From: Pseudoalteromonas sp. '520P1 No. 423'
GTDB taxonomy: Bacteria > Pseudomonadota > Gammaproteobacteria > Enterobacterales > Alteromonadaceae
Length of the DNA: 64,000 nucleotides
Assembly: GCF_001269985.1 (NCBI RefSeq)
Contig: NZ_BBZB01000001.1
Span: forward strand, 4,006,935 to 4,070,934
Direction: 5' to 3'
The notes beneath the pieces were generated by a model. The model was given only the letters and a program-made list of their open reading frames with translations, was not told the origin of the DNA and did not search any database. The translations under genes and the position numbers were made by a program. Positions within the stretch are counted from its first letter, which is position 1. Each line of letters opens with the position of its first letter. This document shows positions 19,759-26,493 of this stretch, piece by piece.

Positions 19759-20458
19759 TTAACTAAGAGAGATTGTGAAGCAGCGCTTAAGGGCTTTACC
19801 AACCATCTTTTGAGCCAACGTATATCCTTTAGTCGATTCCGCGATGTCTTCTGGTTTAGAAAATAACTCAGTTTCAGCTAACTCTAATGCTTCACGAGCA
19901 CGGCCTGTTAAACCTCGATCGATGATCAGTGGAATACGACCACCAGCACGCACTTCATCTAATAATACAGGACTAAGTTCAAATGTTGATATCACTTCGC
20001 CAGTAGCATTTTTTACAAGACCTTCGTAAGGGTAAATATCAATAACATCACCCATATTCATTTTTTGAACGTCTAATTCAATGGGTAATGCACCTGAATC
20101 TTCCATTGTATTATAAAAGATAGGCGCTATTTTACTGCCTAAACATACACCGCCACCACGTTTATTAGGAATAAAAGGAATATCATCACCCATAAACCAT
20201 AAAACAGAGTTAGTAGCCGATTTACGAGATGAACCCGTGCCAACAACATCACCCACATAAGCCAGCTTTAATATAGGCAGCATCATCAACACCCGCAGGT
20301 ACACGATGAGTTAAAAGATCTAATAAAAACTCTTCTTCACCTGTAGGTGGATTTTTAACTAATTCAACTAAATCTGCAGTTTGTTCTGCATCTAGTGCTT
20401 TAGGTACAATCCCTTGTGCTGCACGTTCTGCTACGTGATTTCGATATTCTTGAAGCAT
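19759..20458 (-). pseudogene. acnB: Truncated, internally deleted aconitate hydratase B
   Basis: The first frame (start 20458, with GAGGG) matches the AcnB N-terminus: M-L-Q-E-Y-R-N-H-V-A-E-R-A-A, L-V-E-L-V-K-N-P-P and [14 protein letters not shown]. At A-Y-I-K-A-G-L it jumps, with a frame change near 20270, to [20 protein letters not shown], roughly 175 codons further along in the family. It continues to [14 protein letters not shown] residues and then loses homology, about residue 375 of some 860. The catalytic Fe-S domains are absent. The join lies in a GGCTTA shared by both parts, suggesting a microhomology deletion. An intact acnB presumably exists elsewhere. Confidence 0.9.
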
Positions 20459-20722
20459 GATATGCCCTCTTGGTGACGTCCTTATATTCAACAACTCTAG
20501 CAGAGTTACAGAATATGTTTATTTATCAGACTAAAAATATATCAAAAGTATACGATTTTTTCGCTAGATGAAAGTGAGTGAAGCGGATCCTTACTTTATA
20601 CTTATTATAAATTTGATGAATAGATCAGCTTATTTTCATAAATTGTAGGCATTAGGTTTTAGTAAAAATGAAATCTCTAAGGTAAGTTAGAGATCTTAAT
20701 TTTTGTAGATGTTATTATTAAA

Positions 20723-21112
20723 TTATGATAATAAAATCAATACAATACCCATGACAGGTAAAATCGCTCCAGTTAATTTACTAGTGTTTTTTGGTAAAAA
20801 AATATTATTTGGATTAACAGGATCCACATATATTTGACATGTATGTGGTTGTTGTTTCGTCTTTTTAAAAAGCTGTTTATCAAAGTTGGTAATAGCACTT
20901 AAAGGCTTACTTTCAAAGCCATATTCCACCAGCATTTGTTTGTCTTTAAATGAACTAAACGGCATCAAATCCTGAAGTGATACCATAGTTACCTTGTCAA
21001 TAAAACATACGCGCCAAGTGCGCTTTCGATATAAGCCATATATAAAATAAATTAATGGCTCAACCCCTAAAGCTGTTAATACTAATCCAGTTAAAAAAAG
21101 TTCATATTTCAT
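20723..21112 (-). CDS. Two-helix membrane protein, DUF3592-like
   Basis: A 129-aa protein with an N-terminal helix (about 5-28), a soluble domain and a C-terminal helix (110-128). The soluble part contains V-E-Y-G-F-E-S-K-P-L-S-A and the ending Y-V-D-P-V-N-P-N-N-I-F-L-P-K, the pattern of DUF3592 proteins (a short extracytoplasmic beta domain between two helices). AAGGAT lies eight bases before the ATG. It is a single gene between the acnB remnant and the hydroxyproline cluster. Function unknown; the family call is moderate. Confidence 0.65.
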   Translation of the reverse strand: MKYELFLTGLVLTALGVEPLIYFIYGLYRKRTWRVCFIDKVTMVSLQDLMPFSSFKDKQMLVEYGFESKPLSAITNFDKQLFKKTKQQPHTCQIYVDPVNPNNIFLPKNTSKLTGAILPVMGIVLILLS

Positions 21113-21303
21113 AGCATATCCTTATTGCAAAACTGAAGCTAAAATTACGCGTGAGCCTACTTTGCTTTATTATTTTATGCGAAGATCATTCCAAGTAAAT
21201 TAAGGGAAATTAACCATTTTATATTTTTCATACTCATTAATAACATAAAAGGTAGCTCCCTTAATTTATTTTTATTTAAGTTTAAATACCATTCACAATC
21301 GTG

Positions 21304-22251
21304 TTATTTGTGGTTCTGATAAACCAAATGTGCGCCAACTAAATCACTTAATGCTGTTCCTACAGATTTAAATAAAGTGATTTCATTTTTCAATTTACGC
21401 CCTGGTACATCTCCAGAACATAATTGTGCAAGTTCAGCTTTAACATCATTTTCACTAAATACACCTTCACTAATAGGTATCAGTAACTCACCCGCTTCAT
21501 TTAAAACATTAGTACGACTATCAACATAAACTGAACTATTTAAAAGGGCCTGAGTATCACACTCTCTACGGTCACTATTATGATTACCAATTAAGTCAAC
21601 ATGGGCGCCTGCTTTTAACCATTCACCTTTAAATAAAGGCGTTGCAGAACCTGTTGCACAGCTAACAATATCAGCCTGTTTTATCGCTTTTTCAACGTTA
21701 CTTTGCTCACAAGCAACAAACTCAACATCCGTATGACGTTTTTGCATTTGCGCTATTAAGCTAGCAACTTTATCGGTATTACGACCAACTATTGTTACCC
21801 TTTTCAGGTTTCTAACGCTTAAATGTGCACTGATCATGTATGTTGATAAGTTTCCGGTACCAAAAAATACCAGTGATTGACTGTCTTCTTTGGATAAGTA
21901 GCGCGATGCTAATGCAGATACCGCAGCAGTTCGCCAAAAAGTAACACTCGTACCATCAACCAAAGCTAAAGGCACACCATGCTCTCGACTAAATAGCATT
22001 ATTTTTGAATATAATGAATCGAATCCCACATCTGAATTTTGTGGAAAATAAGTAAAAGATTTAACGCCTATGACTTCTTCATTCCAAGCTGGCAATACAG
22101 CAAATGCGTTATGTTTTTCGCAACCTGGAGCTAGTTCAAATACCTGACGCTTTGGCATATTAAAATCGCCAGCAAACCCTTTATCTAAAGCAGGAATTAA
22201 ATCTTTAAAATTAAGTACTTTGTGAACTTGTTCTTTTTCTATTACTTTCAT
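21304..22251 (-). CDS. Delta1-pyrroline-2-carboxylate reductase (ornithine cyclodeaminase family)
   Basis: A 315-aa OCD/mu-crystallin family enzyme. The Rossmann fold begins at S-L-V-F-F-G-T-G-N-L-S-T-Y (about 126-138, with the third G replaced), followed by T-I-V-G-R-N for NAD(P) selection; the lysine in V-I-G-V-K-S-F and the conserved A-D-I-V-S-C-A-T-G-S are present. Its place next to a trans-3-hydroxyproline dehydratase argues that it reduces pyrroline-2-carboxylate to L-proline rather than acting on ornithine. It is separated from the peptidase gene by 87 bases that include a REP-like unit. Specificity is inferred from context and known LhpI-type enzymes. Confidence 0.83.
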   Translation of the reverse strand: MKVIEKEQVHKVLNFKDLIPALDKGFAGDFNMPKRQVFELAPGCEKHNAFAVLPAWNEEVIGVKSFTYFPQNSDVGFDSLYSKIMLFSREHGVPLALVDGTSVTFWRTAAVSALASRYLSKEDSQSLVFFGTGNLSTYMISAHLSVRNLKRVTIVGRNTDKVASLIAQMQKRHTDVEFVACEQSNVEKAIKQADIVSCATGSATPLFKGEWLKAGAHVDLIGNHNSDRRECDTQALLNSSVYVDSRTNVLNEAGELLIPISEGVFSENDVKAELAQLCSGDVPGRKLKNEITLFKSVGTALSDLVGAHLVYQNHK

Positions 22252-22286
22252 TTTTTACCTGTATAACAATTAACGGTATTTAAGAC

Positions 22287-22309
22287 CGCGTGGATAAATC
22301 CCCGCCTAC
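22287..22309 (-). repeat. REP-like unit (GTAG-headed palindrome)
   Basis: Minus strand GTAGGCGGGGATTTATCC continues to ACGCG: a GTAG head, then an imperfect palindrome. The same unit appears at the ends of the insertions inside mshD (38792-38877) and mshO (38061-38194). It sits between the reductase and peptidase genes. Confidence 0.7.
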
Positions 22310-22338
22310 AGCCTTGAATGACTCAATTACATAAAAGG

Positions 22339-23418
22339 TTAAATAACAAATGGCTTAGGTGCATGGGTTAAAACTTGAAAGTCATCGTCTGTAATAAGCA
22401 GGTCATCTTCTAATCTCACCCCACCAAAATCAGGGATATATATACCAGGCTCAATCGTAATAATATTGCCCGGCTCTAACACATAATCACAGTTAGGGCC
22501 TATAATTGGCGCTTCATGTAAAAACAAACCAACACCATGACCTAAACCATCACCCGCCCATTGACCATATTCAGATGCATTTAAAACTTCACGTGCTGCC
22601 TTATAAGCTTCAACTGCATGTAAACCAGGTTTTAAAATATCAATCGCTGCTTGCTGTGCTTGCGCAACAGTATTGTAAAGATCCGTTTGTTTTTTTGATG
22701 CTTCTCCTAATATATAACTACGTGTCATATCAGAGCGATAACCATTTATTACCGCACCAAAATCAAGTGTGATGAAATCACCATTTTTAAGCTTTTGCTC
22801 GCCCGGAATACCATGCGGTAATGAACTGCGCTCGGCAAATAACATGATAGTGTCAAATGCTAACCCTTCTGATCCAAGCTTTTGCATGCGATATTCAAGC
22901 TCTAAAGCAACATCTCTTTCAGTTACCCCTTCAACAAAGTACGGCATTAACTCACTTAAAGCTTGATCCGCAATCGCAGCAGCTAATTTAGTTTGTTTAA
23001 CTTCCCAATGATCCTTAACCATACGTTGTCGCTCAATAACACCTGTTATAGGTACAACTGTAATATTGCCAAGCTCTTTACATACGCCCTGCCACATAGC
23101 CACATTTATAAAAGCAGCATCAAAGCCTAACGTTTTTGTAATGCCTATATGGCGCTTGATACAAGCTCCTAATGTTTCTTTTTCGCGATCCCTGGTGATC
23201 ACTTCAAAATCACGACACTCATTAACTGCTTGCTCAGCATATCTATAATCAGTAATTAAATAATTCTGCTCAGGGGTAATAATTCCATAAGCGGCATGAC
23301 CGCTAAAACCACTTAAATAACGTAAATTTTCAAAACCTAGCACCAATAATGCATCTAAATCTTGTTCCACAAGCTGTGCGCGACATTGATTTTGCCTTTG
23401 CTGATAAATTTCTTTCAT
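22339..23418 (-). CDS. M24 family Xaa-Pro aminopeptidase-like metallopeptidase
   Basis: A 359-aa pita-bread peptidase with an N-terminal creatinase-like domain (1-130) and a C-terminal catalytic domain. The five metal ligands are visible: D219 (T-L-D-F-G), D230 (R-S-D-M-T-R), H294 (G-L-G-H-G-V-G), E323 (T-I-E-P-G-I-Y) and E337 (V-R-L-E-D-D). H202 and H301 are the expected catalytic helpers. It overlaps the dehydratase stop codon (ATGA), so the two are coupled; releasing N-terminal or proline-linked residues from collagen-like peptides would supply hydroxyproline. No signal peptide, so cytoplasmic. Confidence 0.9.
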   Translation of the reverse strand: MKEIYQQRQNQCRAQLVEQDLDALLVLGFENLRYLSGFSGHAAYGIITPEQNYLITDYRYAEQAVNECRDFEVITRDREKETLGACIKRHIGITKTLGFDAAFINVAMWQGVCKELGNITVVPITGVIERQRMVKDHWEVKQTKLAAAIADQALSELMPYFVEGVTERDVALELEYRMQKLGSEGLAFDTIMLFAERSSLPHGIPGEQKLKNGDFITLDFGAVINGYRSDMTRSYILGEASKKQTDLYNTVAQAQQAAIDILKPGLHAVEAYKAAREVLNASEYGQWAGDGLGHGVGLFLHEAPIIGPNCDYVLEPGNIITIEPGIYIPDFGGVRLEDDLLITDDDFQVLTHAPKPFVI

Positions 23419-24461
23419 CGAAAAATAAAACCTTCTTTTAATGGATCTTCAGGATCAATATAAAACTCAGACTTGCCTGTGATATACGCCATACCACTTA
23501 CTTGGGGAATAATCGCGTTATATTGGCCAAATTGGATAGTTTCAACCACTTTTACATTAAAGTATGAACCTAAAATACTTTCAATTTTAACTGACTCATC
23601 AATTACTAATTCACCTTTTGCATGATGAATCGCCACTCTACCACTCACTCCTGTACCTGTAGGACTGCGATCTAATTCACCTTCAGCAAAAATACATACA
23701 TTACGACTATGGGCATCATTAGCTAATGTTTGTTGATGAGAAACAAAAATCACGCCATATAAAAAGCTTAAATCAGCTTCAAAGGGATGTTTTATTATAA
23801 ACTGAGTTTGTACTGCTTCTTTTATCCGTTTACCCATATCAATTATGGTAATGCTATTTGTATCACTGAGGTCTAAATCTAAAACGTCTGCATCTACATA
23901 CGCATAAAAAGCCCCGCCATAAGCTAAATCGAAAGTAACATTGCCTAAATCGGCTACCGCGGCTTGTTGTTGCTTTAAAGCTAAAAATGAAGGTACATTG
24001 TTAAACCGAATATCAATTACTTTCTCATTTTTAACTGTAATATATGAAGTAATTAATCCTGCGGGGCTATCAATACGAAGTTCATTATCACCTTCAATAA
24101 CATCAATCACTTTAGCTTCCACCGCAGCCTTAGATAAAGCAACAATCGCATGGCCACACATAGTGCTATAACCTTCATTATGCAAAAACAATACACCAAA
24201 GTGACTTGTTTCACGCTCAGGCTCAGTGATCAATGCGGCATACATATCAGCATGTCCACGCGGTTCAAAAATAATCGCTTTACGTAAATCATCAAAATGG
24301 GTTAAACAATACTGTCGTTTTTCTAAAATCGTTTTCCCTTTAAGTTCAGGAAAACCGCCAGTGATCACTCTTAATGGTTCACCGCCAGTATGCATTTCTA
24401 ATGTCGTAATATGGAGCCAATCTGTTGGTACTTGCCAGTTAGCAAAAGGATTTTGTTGCAT
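23415..24461 (-). CDS. trans-3-hydroxy-L-proline dehydratase (proline racemase family)
   Basis: A 348-aa member of the proline racemase superfamily. The first active-site motif S-T-M-C-G-H keeps its cysteine (C102), while the second, S-P-T-G-T-G-V-S-G, has threonine (T268) where racemases and epimerases have cysteine. The Cys/Thr pair is the signature of trans-3-hydroxy-L-proline dehydratases, which form pyrroline-2-carboxylate. The reductase needed for the next step is two genes downstream, supporting the call. First gene of the cluster; no adjacent regulator is seen. Start chosen by family length. Confidence 0.9.
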   Translation of the reverse strand: MQQNPFANWQVPTDWLHITTLEMHTGGEPLRVITGGFPELKGKTILEKRQYCLTHFDDLRKAIIFEPRGHADMYAALITEPERETSHFGVLFLHNEGYSTMCGHAIVALSKAAVEAKVIDVIEGDNELRIDSPAGLITSYITVKNEKVIDIRFNNVPSFLALKQQQAAVADLGNVTFDLAYGGAFYAYVDADVLDLDLSDTNSITIIDMGKRIKEAVQTQFIIKHPFEADLSFLYGVIFVSHQQTLANDAHSRNVCIFAEGELDRSPTGTGVSGRVAIHHAKGELVIDESVKIESILGSYFNVKVVETIQFGQYNAIIPQVSGMAYITGKSEFYIDPEDPLKEGFIFR

Positions 24462-24538
24462 AGGTAAATTAATTTATAATAACATATTGCATACAATATA
24501 CTCACATTAAATTAAATTGCAAATATGCTATATCAAGA

Positions 24539-25666
24539 TCAATTAAAAGGATTGCTCAATTGAGGATCCGAAACAAAAGACTCGTCGGTTAATGCGTTTA
24601 AAAACGCGATTAAATCAGACTTTTCCTTTGAAGTTAAAACGAGCTTTTTTACAAAAGGGCTTTTATAGATATTTTTCAATACTTGTGTTTGGTTATTAAA
24701 CTGTTTATCAGCACGCCCGCCAGCATTATAATGCTCTACCACCTCTTCTAATGTGCTAATGCTTCCATCATGCATATAAGGGGCTGTAAGTGCGATATTC
24801 CTTAATGTTGGCGCTCTAAATACCCCCATATCATTTGGATCTAAGGTAATTTCACTTAAGCCAATATCCGCTAACGGATAACTCCCTTTACCATCTAAAT
24901 TATACAAACCCGTATTATGAAAAGGTCGCCTATCTAATAATTGTTTTTCATGAGTTGTAGATTGCGTGAAATTAAAACCACCATGACAATGATGACACTC
25001 TAATCTTTCTGAAAAGAATAAATCCATACCTCTAATTTGACTTTCACTAAGTGCATCATCTTGCATTGCATAAGCATAACGATCAAAAGGGGAATTAAAT
25101 GAAACAAGTCTTCTTACAAAACTTGCTAATGCCTTATTAATCTTATCGAAGTTAATATCGTCATCATCAAAAGCTGCGCTAAACATGGCTTTATAATCTT
25201 CAGTATTAAATCGGCTTAATATTTCACTTTCATAACCTGTTACGCCCATTTCAATGGGTTCTTCACCAAATAGTGGTAATAAAATCTGGCGCTCAATGCT
25301 ATCTAAACTAGGATGTGCCCAAGTAAGGGTTTTATTATAAGCGATATTCACCAAAGCCAGTGAATTACGCCTATGGCTTTGACCTGTAGAACCTATAGAA
25401 ACAGCCAAGGACTCTGAAAAAGCTTTATCTTGCTGATGACATGTCGCACAGCTTTGCGTTTGATTAGCAGATAAATTTTTATCATAAAATAAAAATCGCC
25501 CCAACTTAACTTTAGCCTCTGACATAGGGTTGTTTGTTGGTACTTGCGGCTTAGGATAGCCTTTAGGGATTGGCCATTTATATTCCGTCGTTTTTTTGGC
25601 GTTATCACACGCAATTAAACTAAAAATAAAACCTAAGATCACTGCTGACTTGAATAAATGAATCAT
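24539..25666 (-). CDS. MbnH-like di-heme cytochrome c peroxidase family lipoprotein
   Basis: A 375-aa protein with two c-type heme sites, C73-A-T-C-H77 and C224-H-H-C-H228, plus the conserved D-M-G-V-F-R-A-P-T-L-R-N and P-Y-M-H-D-G-S of the MauG/CcpA family. Start at 25666 gives a lipoprotein signal (lipobox L-I-A-C20); it overlaps the upstream stop codon as ATGA. It is coupled to an MbnP-like gene, matching the metallo-mystery-pair arrangement. In studied pairs MbnH oxidises a tryptophan of MbnP to kynurenine to build a copper site. So a maturation role is more likely than general peroxide removal. A much longer upstream extension is not credible. Confidence 0.85.
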   Translation of the reverse strand: MIHLFKSAVILGFIFSLIACDNAKKTTEYKWPIPKGYPKPQVPTNNPMSEAKVKLGRFLFYDKNLSANQTQSCATCHQQDKAFSESLAVSIGSTGQSHRRNSLALVNIAYNKTLTWAHPSLDSIERQILLPLFGEEPIEMGVTGYESEILSRFNTEDYKAMFSAAFDDDDINFDKINKALASFVRRLVSFNSPFDRYAYAMQDDALSESQIRGMDLFFSERLECHHCHGGFNFTQSTTHEKQLLDRRPFHNTGLYNLDGKGSYPLADIGLSEITLDPNDMGVFRAPTLRNIALTAPYMHDGSISTLEEVVEHYNAGGRADKQFNNQTQVLKNIYKSPFVKKLVLTSKEKSDLIAFLNALTDESFVSDPQLSNPFN

Positions 25667-26427
25667 TTTATAAGCTCTATATCTTGGGTGAAAATAACCT
25701 TTTGATTTAAGTTCTGATATAAAACACGACACGCTGATTGGTTTAATTCTCCCATGCATGAGTTTTCAGAGTTGAGTGCTAACTCTGAAGTTAAGTTATT
25801 AAATGAAATATATATGGGTTTGCTGGGCTCAAAGTTTTTAATGGCAAAACTCACCCGATTTGGATTTTTACAAGGTACTTTAGGCGCGCGCATAACTGAT
25901 GCTGAATCACAGCCAGTTGATCCTAAATGAAAAGACCAACTTTCACCTTTTACTGTTTTATTAGCCAAATCTAAACGCAAAAATTTATGCCCTAGCTGCC
26001 AAGCCCAAAACATATCTGATTGATTCAATGGGAACTTCGCTGTTAATGGATTTTTATGATTAACCTCAAAAGGCACAGCAAGTTCAAATTCCAATAATGC
26101 CTTGTGCTTTAACTGGCTATCGAGTTCAACTTCCCAATTAAATTCACCTCTACAATTTCCGCCAATCAAAGCAATTTCATTATTCACTTCTTTTAAACTG
26201 CCATCATAATTAATATTTTGCATTTTTTTATCAAGTAGTATTTTTGATAAATAGAATTGAAATGTACTTAATCGCCAAGCTTCTTCAGCAATTATCAAAT
26301 CACTGTCACATGTTACTGGCTGACCATTTATAACTGGAATAAAGTTAAGTTTAGTCGGGAGTGTTTTTTGACAAGCAATAGCCAAAAACAGAGCTAAAAT
26401 AATAAAAGTGATTAAAAAACGTCTCAT
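25663..26427 (-). CDS. MbnP-like copper-binding lipoprotein (metallo-mystery pair)
   Basis: A 254-aa lipoprotein (lipobox A-I-A-C19). Family features are C39 near the start (P-V-T-C-D), F-Q-F-Y-L-S-K-I, a tryptophan-rich M-F-W-A-W-Q-L-G-H-K-F-L-R-L-D, then H-L-G-S-T-G-C and P-C-K-N-P-N-R. These match MbnP/TIGR04052 four-Cys proteins. Two further cysteines near residues 228 and 237 may form a disulfide. The MbnH partner overlaps its stop codon. A tryptophan in the W-A-W segment or nearby is the candidate for kynurenine formation. Probably periplasmic or outer-membrane-anchored copper handling. Confidence 0.82.
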   Translation of the reverse strand: MRRFLITFIILALFLAIACQKTLPTKLNFIPVINGQPVTCDSDLIIAEEAWRLSTFQFYLSKILLDKKMQNINYDGSLKEVNNEIALIGGNCRGEFNWEVELDSQLKHKALLEFELAVPFEVNHKNPLTAKFPLNQSDMFWAWQLGHKFLRLDLANKTVKGESWSFHLGSTGCDSASVMRAPKVPCKNPNRVSFAIKNFEPSKPIYISFNNLTSELALNSENSCMGELNQSACRVLYQNLNQKVIFTQDIELIK

Positions 26428-26493
26428 ACATACCTATTATTATATTTTTATGTAAATATTAATGACTAGGGATTATAAGCACAGGAATAAAGT

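Noticed and set aside
22506..22772. 88-aa plus-strand frame opposite the M24 peptidase gene
   Set aside because: Antisense to a well-supported gene, unusual His/Gln-rich composition and no ribosome site.
25667..25759. 31-residue N-terminal extension of the MbnH-like protein
   Set aside because: It would bury the lipoprotein signal and overlap MbnP; the ATGA-coupled start gives a normal lipobox.
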